A stretch of 18,150 nt of DNA from an uncultured bacterium (lineage in GTDB: Bacteria; Cyanobacteriota; Vampirovibrionia; Gastranaerophilales; Gastranaerophilaceae), in assembly GCA_900554095.1 (NCBI GenBank), contig USGC01000016.1, forward strand, positions 1 through 18,150. Direction: 5' to 3'. The position numbers were made by a program, and so were the translations under genes. Below are positions 1 to 8,103 of the stretch, piece after piece. Under the pieces are notes generated by a model, which was not told where the DNA came from, did not search any database, and worked only from the letters and a program-made list of their open reading frames with translations. Every line of letters starts with the position of its first letter. The stretch's first letter is position 1.

Positions 1-55
1 AGGCATCGGCTTTTGGTGCCGACATTCGTTGGTTCGAATCCAGCCACCCCAGCCA
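1..55 (+). tRNA. tRNA-Gln (anticodon UUG), 3' part only
   Basis: The window starts inside the tRNA. Visible parts are the anticodon arm (stem CGGC/GCCG around the seven-base loop TTTTGGT, which gives anticodon TTG), the variable bases, the T arm with loop TTCGAAT, the 3' acceptor strand CACCCCA, discriminator G and an encoded CCA at 53-55. The layout matches bacterial glutamine tRNAs, which start with TGGGG. The 5' half lies outside the window. The gene is the likely attachment site of the island to its right. Confidence 0.95.
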
Positions 56-1543
56 TAATTGACGAGAGCCCATAGAGAGCAGTTTCTCTATGGGCTTTCT
101 TATTGAAAACACTACATTTTTTCCATCAAATTCTTGTTTCGAAAAAAGGATTTTCAAAATCTCCCGCTTTTCATCGTTTTTCGAAACATTGAACAACTCT
201 TTTGCACAAGAAATCAGGTTTATCAATATGTTAACTTCATCTACCTGACTTGAGGCTACATGAGAATACTCTTTTATTCCTTCCATAAAAAATCTCTCAT
301 CTTGCTTCAACTGATCCAGTTTTTTGGCATATTGATCGTGTGTAATACTCCCCTCCAATTTCATGTCCAACAAATTGTCAATTTTCTTTCGGGTTAAAGT
401 TAGGTTCCGTTCATAACTCTGTTTGGCTTCTCGTTCACTCCTGGTGTCATTTTTTATTTTGGCTCCCAGTTTTACCAACACTTTCTCGAGATTGAAAGAA
501 GAGAGGCATTTCAGCCTCTCCAGAATGTTTTCAACGTCTCCTATCGCCACGTCTTCATTTACGCGTTTATTGCACTTAGGGCAGACTAAATAGCTATAAT
601 ATTTGCCTCGGATTTTTTTCTTATCGGTCGTAATTAATGTTCCACAGCGTTGGCAAAAAATCATCCCTTTGAATAAATGCGTATGCTTTTGAGTTTTATG
701 ATTAGTTCTTCGTTGAAGTACCTCCTGACACTTGTTGAAGGTTTCAAACGGGATAAGACGTTCATAAATGTGGGGATTGTAATCCCCCTTATTATACATC
801 TCACCAATATAAAAACGATTAGCGAGAATATCTCTGATGGTTTGCTTGTTAATATTTCGCCCTTTTCCCGTTCTGAATCCCATTTCAGCGGCCATTTTCA
901 CCATATCGGTAAGATTATAATTTCCTGTAGCGTATTTATTATAAAGCTCTTTGACAATCCAAGCAGTATCCGGATTGGGGACAATCGTCGGCTTGCCGTC
1001 ATTGCCTTTGGTATTTATATAGCCATAAGGAGCATGATGAGCCCATTTTCCATCTTTAATCATTTGCTCATAGCTGCGTTTGACGTTGTCCGAGATATTA
1101 TTCGTATAACTTTCAGCCATCATTAAAAAGCAGCGATATGCCATAATTTGCGAACTATTTGATCGCATATCAAGGATTTGGTTCTCAACCCTGAAATGAA
1201 GTTCTATCTTACCTTTAGCTCGAAGTTCTTCCAACACAGGCACTTCTTTCATACTACTTCGCTGTAAGCGGTCAACCTTGTCACAAACAATAGCAACACA
1301 GCCTGTTTGCTTTTTCACAAAATTAATCATTTTATAAAATTCCTCTCGGTCGCCCTTGGTTGAGCTTTCAACGATTTCAAATTCTTTGATAATGTTTAAA
1401 TTCTTATGTTTACAATATTCACGCAATCTTTCTGTTTGGGCGGCTAATGAATATCCCTCCTCCTGTTCTCTCGTGGAAACTCTCATCCACAAAATACAGT
1501 TGGTCGCTTTGGGGTTATATTGAATCTTTTTTATTCTGGGCAT
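1..1543 (-). CDS. Large serine recombinase (resolvase/invertase family integrase), 3' end beyond the window
   Basis: The protein would catalyse site-specific integration and excision through a serine nucleophile. Translation from the ATG at 1543 (AAGGAG nearby) is open for all 514 codons visible. The N-terminal resolvase domain has WMRVSTREQ with catalytic Ser23, then ESSTKGDREEF and DRLQRS. A recombinase domain follows (about residues 150-280), then a zinc ribbon with Cys297, Cys300, Cys321 and Cys324, then a coiled coil (about 340-420) and the usual C-terminal segment. After IRKPIEKLLS the frame gives a tail that is simply antisense terminator and tRNA, including GWLDSNQR. No stop occurs before the window edge. 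The true functional C-terminus is probably near residue 480. The orientation toward tRNA-Gln fits an integrase sitting at its own attachment site. Confidence 0.9.
   Translation of the reverse strand, partial: MPRIKKIQYNPKATNCILWMRVSTREQEEGYSLAAQTERLREYCKHKNLNIIKEFEIVESSTKGDREEFYKMINFVKKQTGCVAIVCDKVDRLQRSSMKEVPVLEELRAKGKIELHFRVENQILDMRSNSSQIMAYRCFLMMAESYTNNISDNVKRSYEQMIKDGKWAHHAPYGYINTKGNDGKPTIVPNPDTAWIVKELYNKYATGNYNLTDMVKMAAEMGFRTGKGRNINKQTIRDILANRFYIGEMYNKGDYNPHIYERLIPFETFNKCQEVLQRRTNHKTQKHTHLFKGMIFCQRCGTLITTDKKKIRGKYYSYLVCPKCNKRVNEDVAIGDVENILERLKCLSSFNLEKVLVKLGAKIKNDTRSEREAKQSYERNLTLTRKKIDNLLDMKLEGSITHDQYAKKLDQLKQDERFFMEGIKEYSHVASSQVDEVNILINLISCAKELFNVSKNDEKREILKILFSKQEFDGKNVVFSIRKPIEKLLSMGSRQLWLGWLDSNQRMSAPKADA
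67..101 (+). terminator. Rho-independent terminator of tRNA-Gln
   Basis: A perfect 12-bp stem (67-78 with 85-96, AGCCCATAGAGA and its complement) with a six-base loop is followed by TTCTTATT. It lies 11 bases after the tRNA CCA. The opposite strand is read in frame by the recombinase ORF. Confidence 0.8.
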
Positions 1544-1595
1544 GATATTTCTCCTTATAAGTATTGCCTGTTAATTTTTAAAATTTTTCAACGAA

Positions 1596-2300
1596 TTAAA
1601 TAATACGGCACTTTATGTTAGGCTGTTCGATTAAAAGTACTTTAAATTTCCCTTTTTCTGCTTTTTTAATGACGCGTACTTCAGCGGATTTCCAGTTGAT
1701 TGCTCCTTTAAGTCGGTCAAAATACTTGCGATGCATTTTTAATTCCTTTGAATCTGTCACCACAACCAAATTCTCATATGCGATAGAATTTTCTGGAAAA
1801 ATATAATGTTGCTCTGTCCCATCAGAAGAGAAAATGCGTTGTCCCTCTTTGTTGATCAGCTTAAAAAATTTGGATATTTTTTCGGGGCTATATTTTGATT
1901 TCAACCATTTCTTATGAATCAAATCGCTTTCAATCCTTGATTGATCTACATGCGATGCCTTTTGATAATTTATCAGTTCTTCATAGCTAAAAAGGCGCAA
2001 CATGTCATGGCGTAGCCTATATTCCAAAATGAGATTTAAAAACTCTAACAGTCGCGGGGGCGTATAATAACTATAACTCCACAGGCTATGCTCAGGAATA
2101 ATAGAAAATTCTTGCTCCGGATATTCTGATATAAAGTAATTTTGCAGTAATTCTTCATTTTTAGGATTTGTCACAACACCCAATAGAAGTGTACGAATGG
2201 TCACATTTTCTTTAACATAAGTTTCGCATAATGGTAATTTATTTTCATTAAGCAGCTCCCCAATTGGGGTTAGTACATCATACAATATATTTTCTGTCAT
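1596..2300 (-). CDS. Hypothetical protein, 234 aa, translationally coupled to the Rep-like gene
   Basis: I do not recognise this family. The start at 2300 lies inside the 3' end of the preceding Rep-like gene (23-bp overlap) and has GAGGA eight bases upstream, so the two are probably translated together. The protein has no signal peptide or membrane segment. Its middle (about residues 75-110) is leucine- and arginine-rich and looks helical. The C-terminal third is lysine-rich, with alternating hydrophobic residues near VRVIKKAEKGKFKVLLIEQ, which could be a DNA-binding or strand-type region. Position and coupling suggest a partner in replication or in control of the island. A role as accessory replication protein is inference only. 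Confidence 0.75.
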   Translation of the reverse strand: MTENILYDVLTPIGELLNENKLPLCETYVKENVTIRTLLLGVVTNPKNEELLQNYFISEYPEQEFSIIPEHSLWSYSYYTPPRLLEFLNLILEYRLRHDMLRLFSYEELINYQKASHVDQSRIESDLIHKKWLKSKYSPEKISKFFKLINKEGQRIFSSDGTEQHYIFPENSIAYENLVVVTDSKELKMHRKYFDRLKGAINWKSAEVRVIKKAEKGKFKVLLIEQPNIKCRII

Positions 2301-3417
2301 GTAAATTTTCCTCTATTATTAAAGCTTTGTTTTCCCTTATGGCATCATGAATGACTTCAAAAATTTCTTCTTTCCAATCGCTATAAGCTGCCATTGCTTT
2401 TAATTTTTTTACTAGTTTTGGTATTGTCACTGATTTTCGCAAGATATATTTGAGCTCCCTAGAACCGACACATTTCAATCCACACCACAGTCCCATTAAC
2501 TGAAGGGCTTGCAATGGCTTGAAATCACTTGCGAGTCTTCGAAATAAAAGCTCTGGATTATCCTGAGATAAAGCTAGAATCTTTCGATTTTTCTTCACCT
2601 GCTCCCAGAAGTATCCGTTGATTTTTGAGCTAATCCTGCTGGAAAATAATGCAGAAAAACTCAACGTTTCTACCTGTTCTCCGACCTTGGAGAGTATTTT
2701 CCGTATCTGATCACTTGAGTTTAAACGGGTTTCAATACGTAAAACTGACATTCCGTTAAAAGCATCAAGATTGATACCTTGATAGGCAGAATCTTTTTCA
2801 AAGGCTCTTTTGTCAGACTTTTGAGCTTGACATACGTCTCGTATTTTGTCATAAATAGCTAATTCCCATCCGTTACAGTGAATGCGAGCACAATGTCCTT
2901 GATCGCGATAGTCGCTGCGTCCAACATCTAGAGACCTTGAAAATTCGGAATGCTCAATTTCACTAATGATTAAAGAGCAATCTACTCCTCTCGGAAGTAT
3001 GATATTTTTTGCATAATCGACTTTACAAACACGAGCATTAATCAGCGTGTCTTTGGATACGATGACCGACATATCTTGAAGTTTTTGTTGTAGTTTATCA
3101 ATAATTTCTGAAAAATCAGCATCCGTAACCTCTTCAAAGTTGTTACCTTTGATTAATTTTGGCAAGCTCATTGATATTTTCAAGATTGTACTCATCCCCC
3201 CAACTCTTGGGCTCTTAGTAAGCGTAAGACAAGGTTTGAAGTTATGCTCTCTCAAATCCTTTTTTGACGGATTTTGATATGAACTAACTGTCCCACAGTT
3301 ACGACTTCTAAAAACCAAACTTGCTGACGGAGTGAAGCTATCTAAGTCCTTTATTTCAAATTTATCTTTCTCAATAATCAGCACAACTGTGTCACACACA
3401 GCATGGCTAATTGTCAT
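2278..3417 (-). CDS. Putative replication initiation protein, resembling the phage/plasmid gene II/X (G2P) family
   Basis: Three segments fit the pattern of gene II/X-type replication initiators of filamentous phages and small plasmids: SLPKLIKGNNFEEVTDADF (about residues 84-102), RVCKVDYAKNI (129-139), and NGWELAIYDKIRD (182-194, with the YDK that families of this kind keep), followed by LRIETRL (226-232). Family members nick the origin and start rolling-circle replication. The start at 3417 has AAAGGAGG upstream and overlaps the end of a 58-codon ORF. The next gene overlaps this one by 23 bases. The match is by eye from motif order. A diverged recombination-directionality or plasmid-copy protein is possible, and I could not assign the HUH histidines or the catalytic tyrosine with certainty. 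Confidence 0.55.
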   Translation of the reverse strand: MTISHAVCDTVVLIIEKDKFEIKDLDSFTPSASLVFRSRNCGTVSSYQNPSKKDLREHNFKPCLTLTKSPRVGGMSTILKISMSLPKLIKGNNFEEVTDADFSEIIDKLQQKLQDMSVIVSKDTLINARVCKVDYAKNIILPRGVDCSLIISEIEHSEFSRSLDVGRSDYRDQGHCARIHCNGWELAIYDKIRDVCQAQKSDKRAFEKDSAYQGINLDAFNGMSVLRIETRLNSSDQIRKILSKVGEQVETLSFSALFSSRISSKINGYFWEQVKKNRKILALSQDNPELLFRRLASDFKPLQALQLMGLWCGLKCVGSRELKYILRKSVTIPKLVKKLKAMAAYSDWKEEIFEVIHDAIRENKALIIEENLHDRKYIV

Positions 3418-3583
3418 TTTCTATTGCACCTCCTTTAAAATCTGCTTTTAATAGCTCTTTCATATGGCTTTTAGCCATTTTATATAAAGCATCAAAAAGT
3501 GAAGTCAGGACATTGATGTCTTCCTCTGATATTTCAAGAGTCAAGAACTTTTCAGATTTTGAATCTATACTCGAATTTTTCAC
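3407..3583 (-). CDS. Small protein, 58 aa, leading the Rep-like operon
   Basis: The GTG start at 3583 is preceded by GGGGA six bases upstream. The ORF ends in TAG at 3407-3409, overlapping the ATG of the Rep-like gene. The Shine-Dalgarno site of the downstream gene (AAAGGAGG) lies inside this ORF. The product is hydrophilic and mostly helical, with an acidic middle (LEISEEDINVLTSLFDALYK) and a lysine-rich end. Size, position and coupling fit a small regulator or partner of the replication gene, but no family is recognised. An alternative TTG start lies one codon upstream. Confidence 0.5.
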   Translation of the reverse strand: MKNSSIDSKSEKFLTLEISEEDINVLTSLFDALYKMAKSHMKELLKADFKGGAIENDN

Positions 3584-3690
3584 CAATATTCCCCAAACAG
3601 CTTTTTGATTTCACAATCCGAACTCGAATCGAATTCATGTTGCTTGAGATTAGATTATTGGATTTTTGGCAATAAAAAAATTATCATCGC

Positions 3691-3716
3691 AATTCCAAAA
3701 TTATTTTTTTGGAATT
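3691..3716. repeat. Perfect 10-bp AT-rich inverted repeat between two minus-strand genes
   Basis: AATTCCAAAA at 3691-3700 pairs with TTTTGGAATT at 3707-3716 across the six-base spacer TTATTT. It lies just after the stop of the 298-aa gene (3743) and about 110 bases upstream of the 58-aa ORF. On the minus strand a run of seven T follows about 11 bases later, so it may act as a weak terminator. It could equally be an operator for the replication operon. Confidence 0.5.
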
Positions 3717-3742
3717 ACAATAGCATATTGATTATACGTGAT

Positions 3743-4639
3743 TTATTTTTTATAATTTTCAGTTTTATAGCTATATTTGGGGATGTTTTTTGCTATATCG
3801 GCACATATTTTTTCATCATTTTTTTTGCCGTAAGCTTTCGGGCCTCGATTCATTTTTTTCAAATACGCTTTTCCGTCTGGAAATACAACCGTCTCAAGTG
3901 CTCTTCTAATATTAGTGCGAGAACAACCTCTAGTTAGCCTAGAATTACCCGTTTTTAAATCTTGTTCTATTATTTCAACTGCTTCTGCAAAATTCATTTC
4001 CTTTTTGATAAGACGAATCGCTATTTTGTGAATTATTTTCTCTCGATCCCTTGCTGTTGTTGGTTTATATTCGCTTTTAACTAAACTTTGCAGTTTTTCA
4101 AAATCAACAACTACAAATCCATATCCTATCGTTTTAACCAGAATTTCATCTCCCCAAACATCTTCAGCAAAATCAAGATTAGGAGCAATAATATTACCTA
4201 CCCAATCAAAATCACAACTGGCTATTTCATTCGCTTTTATTATAGCCCGATCTATATTTTTACCTTTTGTTTCAAAAATTTTTTCTACAGGATACTTTGT
4301 TCGGTAAACATTTTCAGGATTATCATATTCATAAAAATCATTATATGGATAATTAATCACCTTACCATCATTAAGTTTGATTTTCACATAATGATTATCT
4401 TTTGGTGTGTCAAATATTTCTATTTCGCCTCTAATTCCTTTAACCGGCAGTAAACCATCTTCTATCAAGTTTCTTAAACGTAGTCTATATTCAGCATATT
4501 TTTCATTCAAAACATTATCAACGCTAGCTCGCTCTTTATCGTGTATATAATCAACTGGTTCCCTGGCAAAAATCATATATTCCAAAGCCTGCTGAAGGCT
4601 ACAATATTTTAAGATTAATTTATTTTTTATATTTTTCAT
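3743..4639 (-). CDS. Hypothetical protein, 298 aa
   Basis: No family is recognised. The protein is hydrophilic, without signal peptide or membrane helices, and rich in lysine, aspartate and isoleucine. The N-terminal region reads like a short helical adaptor (YCSLQQALEYMIFAREPVD, residues 12-30). A middle segment with many tyrosines (about 95-115) follows. The C-terminal third is strongly basic (RLTRGCSRTNIRRALE near 237-252, then a Lys-rich tail), which would suit nucleic-acid binding. It starts divergently from the DnaB-like gene across about 230 bases. A TTGACA box on the minus strand (4706-4711) may belong to its promoter, but I see no good -10 at the right distance. The region upstream of the start is A-rich and lacks a strong Shine-Dalgarno site. 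Confidence 0.75.
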   Translation of the reverse strand: MKNIKNKLILKYCSLQQALEYMIFAREPVDYIHDKERASVDNVLNEKYAEYRLRLRNLIEDGLLPVKGIRGEIEIFDTPKDNHYVKIKLNDGKVINYPYNDFYEYDNPENVYRTKYPVEKIFETKGKNIDRAIIKANEIASCDFDWVGNIIAPNLDFAEDVWGDEILVKTIGYGFVVVDFEKLQSLVKSEYKPTTARDREKIIHKIAIRLIKKEMNFAEAVEIIEQDLKTGNSRLTRGCSRTNIRRALETVVFPDGKAYLKKMNRGPKAYGKKNDEKICADIAKNIPKYSYKTENYKK

Positions 4640-4869
4640 ATTTTTTTCTCTATTTACTGGGTTTTATTTTCCATTACTTCATGCCTATCTTTTTTAATTG
4701 TGCTTGTCAAATGTCTTTTTATGCAAAAAATATCCGTAATTTGAAAACAGAATATTAATCTGGAATGCTATTCAATGCCTATTCTACTGTTGATGATATG
4801 TCTCATTTTGTCGTATATATATTTTATATTGCCCAATATGGTATAAACAGAATAATCAAGGATAAAATT

Positions 4870-5730
4870 ATGAGTATAAAAACTGGATTTAAAAGCATTG
4901 ATGATGCCTTAGGCGATGTTACCGGTGGTGAAGTAGCCGTCTTGGCTGGCACCTGCGATTGTGATAATTTGTTCTTAAATATCCTTTATAATGTGGCTTG
5001 GAATAGCAAACAGGAAAGTAATAGAAAAATCGTATATATATTAAATCATGTATATTTGCTAAATACTGTCTCTCCTCTTTTTCCGTCATTAAGTACGCCC
5101 AAAATCAAAAAAAGAAAAAATCTTTTAATATTTAATAAAATATGTGAAAAGTTTGAACCGTTAAATGTTGTCCGGGGAACGATTGATGAGAGATTGATTT
5201 TAACATCTGTTGATAATTTTATGAGCTTCTACAATCCTATAGAATGGATTTATTTTAACGAATCTTACGAAGAAGAAAAGCTTTCTGCAATTTTTATTGT
5301 TGCTGGTGTTTACACACACCGTTATCTTAAGATTATCAAAGACATTGCCGTTAGACTTAATGTTCCGGTGATTATGCTGGCTGGAGTTAAAGACGGAATT
5401 GAACATAAAAGCAAATATACGCCTAAAATTAGCGATATTAAGAATTACAAAACTTATGCCCGTTATGCAGATAAATTTATGATTATGTATAGAGAGTCTG
5501 AATGGGGAGGTGTGAAATATGAAAATGGCTTCTTCCTTGATAAAAAGACAAATATTATCAAAAATAAGAGGGAAAAGGCTCTCAAGGGTCTGAAAGAGAG
5601 ACTGACATACTGGAAAAATAACACTCAAATTATATGTTATCGTTCGCTCTCATCAAATCCCAAGGTGGTAGAATTAAATTTCTGTGTGAAACCTGTCGAT
5701 GATATTTTCTATTTTCGAGAAATCGTTTAA
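4870..5730 (+). CDS. Degenerate DnaB-like RecA-fold protein (probable ATPase-dead helicase relative), 286 aa
   Basis: The start is taken at 4870 because AAGGA sits seven bases upstream; an in-frame ATG at 4765 has no such site. The N-terminus follows the replicative helicase DnaB C-terminal domain (TGFKSIDDALGDVTGGEVAVLAG, residues 5-27), but where GxxxxGKT should follow it reads GTCDCDNLF. The Walker B strand is AIFIVAGV (140-147) with no aspartate. The segment VPVIMLAGV (165-173), then SDI and ARYADKFMIMYRE (197-209), match the end of the DnaB core (VPVI.LSQL, SDLR, DAD..M..YR). IIKNKREKALKG resembles the IAKNRNG stretch. The fold is probably kept while nucleotide binding is lost. It may be an inhibitor, loader or decoy of the host helicase, which is inference. 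Confidence 0.6.
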   Translation: MSIKTGFKSIDDALGDVTGGEVAVLAGTCDCDNLFLNILYNVAWNSKQESNRKIVYILNHVYLLNTVSPLFPSLSTPKIKKRKNLLIFNKICEKFEPLNVVRGTIDERLILTSVDNFMSFYNPIEWIYFNESYEEEKLSAIFIVAGVYTHRYLKIIKDIAVRLNVPVIMLAGVKDGIEHKSKYTPKISDIKNYKTYARYADKFMIMYRESEWGGVKYENGFFLDKKTNIIKNKREKALKGLKERLTYWKNNTQIICYRSLSSNPKVVELNFCVKPVDDIFYFREIV

Positions 5731-5759
5731 TATAAAATTCCTTGCTGAGCAAGAAAAGG

Positions 5760-5813
5760 GCACCTGTTTGGATTAACCTTACAATTTCTCCTAAAAACAG
5801 GTGCTACTTTTTT
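5760..5813. terminator. Bidirectional terminator between convergent genes
   Basis: GCACCTGTTT (5760-5769) pairs perfectly with AAACAGGTGC (5795-5804) across a 25-base loop. On the plus strand a run of six T follows; on the minus strand CCCTTTTCTT follows. The minus-strand gene's stop codon (5804-5806) touches the hairpin. Confidence 0.65.
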
Positions 5814-6139
5814 AAGTTAATTCCAATAAGTTCGTATTCTAGTTCGTTATTTGCATAATAGCTGTTGGGAAACCAATTTTTTATGAAATTTTGGGCAATA
5901 GTCGGATATTTGCATATTGAATGACATAAATATTGATTTTCTATAGTATAATTGGCATAGCCTTTATTTGCATATTTTTTTAACTCATCACACGATATTA
6001 ATACTTCATGGTGGCAGGCAAGTTCACCATCCCAAGCAAAAACATCTTTTCCGTTGGTTAATATTCTTAAAATCTTGTGCTGCTTTATGAGCCAATAAAG
6101 TTCATCTTTTGTTTTTAATTTATGCACAAAGCTTAACAT
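5804..6139 (-). CDS. Hypothetical protein, 111 aa, at the end of the WYL operon
   Basis: I prefer the ATG at 6139, which overlaps the stop of the WYL gene (ATGTTAA) and has AAAAGG upstream. A start six codons earlier, at 6157, is possible. The product is soluble with no signal or membrane segment. It contains several aromatic and histidine/cysteine residues (GELACHHEVLISCDELKKYA near the middle, then YLCHSICKYPTIAQNF). Histidines and cysteines spaced this way could bind metal, but no known finger is matched. Coupling to the WYL regulator suggests that the two are expressed together. Function unknown. Confidence 0.65.
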   Translation of the reverse strand: MLSFVHKLKTKDELYWLIKQHKILRILTNGKDVFAWDGELACHHEVLISCDELKKYANKGYANYTIENQYLCHSICKYPTIAQNFIKNWFPNSYYANNELEYELIGINLKK

Positions 6140-7110
6140 TTTTTGACCTTTTCCCAAAAATCAGAAGGTTGTATGACTTTGACTTTATCACCCCATGTAT
6201 TTAAATGCCATGACATCTCTAACATACCTCCGGTTTTGAATTTGACTGTCAAACTGCCATCCGCATTTTCGGTAATGTTTTGATCTGGATGGAAGATGAA
6301 GTTTTTTGCCTCACCAGCAACTTCTTTGTCAAACAACCATTCACATTCAAATGGCTCCTCTCGGTAAATGCCAAACGAACCTTTGGCATATTCTTCCAGA
6401 CTGAAATTCTCATCAGAAACAAATGTATCCGGCATAATTTCGACATTTTTGATGTTGCTTAGAATGAACGTGTGGATTTCATTTCCAAAATATCCGTCGC
6501 TGTGTCTGGCTAAAAAATAGTGATTGCGTTCTCCGTATAAAAAACCATACGGATCAACAATATTATGACTGATTTTGCCGCTGTTCTTGTTCTGATATTC
6601 AATTTTTATCTGATGATTGCTTAGGATTGCTTCCCTTATGGTGGATACAATACTTTCGTCCACTTTGATTACAGGCCTTGGCCTGAGGGCTAAGCCTTCC
6701 AGTCTCATTAATTCTTCGGCATCAACTTCTATTCGGCGTTTTATGGTCGGATTTATAATATTACGTACTTTGGTTTCTATCCGTTTTAATGCCTCTGCTT
6801 GTTCAATAAGGCTATTTTTCTTTAGACAGTCTATGGCAGTTTTGAAAACTACCAGATCATCAGAACTGAACGAAATTAAGGAATTAAGAGCTCTTTGCGG
6901 GATTTTCCAGCGTTTTATCCGCTCACCAGTATTAACCTCTTCCATCTGCGGAAAATAACGGAGTAAGGCATCTCGCATTCTTTCGGCAGTACGGCGAGAA
7001 ATTTTATATGCATTTTCAATGTCGTTGATTGACACCCCATCACTATTTTCCTGCATTTTAAAGGCAAGGTCTAAAAGGTCATTAAGCTTGCTGTATGTAA
7101 GATCCCGCAT
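6133..7110 (-). CDS. WYL-domain transcriptional regulator
   Basis: Residues 1-70 form a winged helix-turn-helix with the recognition region ISRRTAERMRDALLRYFP. The WYL domain follows (about 150-225): IKIEYQNKNSG, DPYGFLYGERNHYFLAR (186-202, in which HYFL replaces the WYL triad) and a strand ending in the sequence around NVEIMPDTF. The C-terminal WCX-type extension has WHLNTWGDKVKVIQP (301-315). WYL proteins sense ligands, often nucleic acid or nucleotides, and regulate many phage-defence loci. The length of 325 aa is normal. The gene lies 53 bases behind the OGG-like gene and overlaps the small gene after it, which makes a three-gene minus-strand operon. It may repress its own operon or other island genes. 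Confidence 0.88.
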   Translation of the reverse strand: MRDLTYSKLNDLLDLAFKMQENSDGVSINDIENAYKISRRTAERMRDALLRYFPQMEEVNTGERIKRWKIPQRALNSLISFSSDDLVVFKTAIDCLKKNSLIEQAEALKRIETKVRNIINPTIKRRIEVDAEELMRLEGLALRPRPVIKVDESIVSTIREAILSNHQIKIEYQNKNSGKISHNIVDPYGFLYGERNHYFLARHSDGYFGNEIHTFILSNIKNVEIMPDTFVSDENFSLEEYAKGSFGIYREEPFECEWLFDKEVAGEAKNFIFHPDQNITENADGSLTVKFKTGGMLEMSWHLNTWGDKVKVIQPSDFWEKVKKC

Positions 7111-7163
7111 TTTTTATCTCAGTTTTTTTGATAATACCTCGTGGTAGTTAATATTTTCAAAAT

Positions 7164-7991
7164 TTAAAAATATTCGGATACCAAATTTTTCACGTCAAAT
7201 CTGTTTTCAAGTTTGGCATTGGCTCCTTTTACCAACATTTCTAAAATTTTATCGGAATTTTTAACGCCAATTTTATCAGCAAAACTGTCCAATTTATCGA
7301 TATGGCAGATGTAATAATATCTATGTTTTCCCGGATTTTTTTCTTTTAAAATGTCAGCTCCTGTTTCTTCCAACATTTTGCCATAATACCAAAGAAAATT
7401 ATCCAATTCATAAAATTTAACATCTGCAATATCTTTAAGTTTTTTCATTTCCGTAAAAAATTTAGCGTAATCCCTTAGCTCCGAATTGGTCAACTTTTTA
7501 ATATACATGCCTTTTTGTGCATACATTCTTAACATTCTGTGGACGTAGCCGTCATAAATGGGGTATCCATCGCCATCATTACTTTTGGAATATCTTTTGA
7601 ATGTTGAAAAATACTTTGTCAGAAATGAATAATGGACAGCTTCAACATCGCTATTTTCGGTGTCTTCTTTCATTTCTTTACATTTATCTACCAATTTTTG
7701 CAACTGTTCAGGTGCGTAATCATTCAAGATAATTTTTACATCTTCATTTTTATCCGAAAGTATTTTTGCCATCGAATAGCAATATTCCGGTCCCATACGG
7801 GTGCTATAAACAGAGTTTATTATACTCACATAAAAATAATTCCTCACCAAATTGCTACAGCTATTGAAGCCGTCTTCGACGCATTTTTTTAGAATTATGT
7901 GATCATCCTTATATCTCTGCGGTGTATGGTTTATAACAAACTTAATATTTTCCTTGTTCATCTCTATGCCGTAGAGTGTATCTTTTGCCAT
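7164..7991 (-). CDS. Unknown protein, possibly an OGG-like (HhH glycosylase-type) domain, 275 aa
   Basis: The ATG at 7991 is chosen because AGGAG lies nine bases upstream; a TTG three codons earlier would leave no spacer. The segment FLTKYFSTFKRYS, followed after a short charged loop by YPIYDGYVHRML (about residues 123-155), resembles bacterial OGG-like proteins, in which a SKYL-type helix is followed by FPIYDS. A helix-rich stretch follows (about 165-215), then LDNFLWYYGKMLEE. If the resemblance holds, the protein would belong to the 8-oxoguanine glycosylase-type fold. I see no clear catalytic lysine, so activity is uncertain. It leads an operon with the WYL regulator. DNA binding or base recognition would suit that setting, but this is inference. 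Confidence 0.6.
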   Translation of the reverse strand: MAKDTLYGIEMNKENIKFVINHTPQRYKDDHIILKKCVEDGFNSCSNLVRNYFYVSIINSVYSTRMGPEYCYSMAKILSDKNEDVKIILNDYAPEQLQKLVDKCKEMKEDTENSDVEAVHYSFLTKYFSTFKRYSKSNDGDGYPIYDGYVHRMLRMYAQKGMYIKKLTNSELRDYAKFFTEMKKLKDIADVKFYELDNFLWYYGKMLEETGADILKEKNPGKHRYYYICHIDKLDSFADKIGVKNSDKILEMLVKGANAKLENRFDVKNLVSEYF

Positions 7992-8069
7992 AATTTTCAA
8001 CTCCTATTTGTTAAATTTCTTCACCAGCATAAACTATCAATATGACAGAATGTGACGGATTGAAGTGTT

Positions 8070-8103
8070 CAAAACAAAAAACAGTCGCCACAAAAATGGC
8101 GAC
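8070..8103 (-). terminator. Terminator of the candidate small RNA
   Basis: GTCGCCA (minus, 8103-8097) pairs with TGGCGAC (8090-8084) across a six-base loop and is followed on the minus strand by TGTTTTTTGTTTTG. It insulates the downstream OGG-like/WYL operon, whose start lies about 80 bases further on. Confidence 0.7.

Noticed and set aside
677..1126. Plus-strand ORF of 149 codons
   Set aside because: It is a shadow of the serine recombinase on the other strand, which has all family motifs and a good start.
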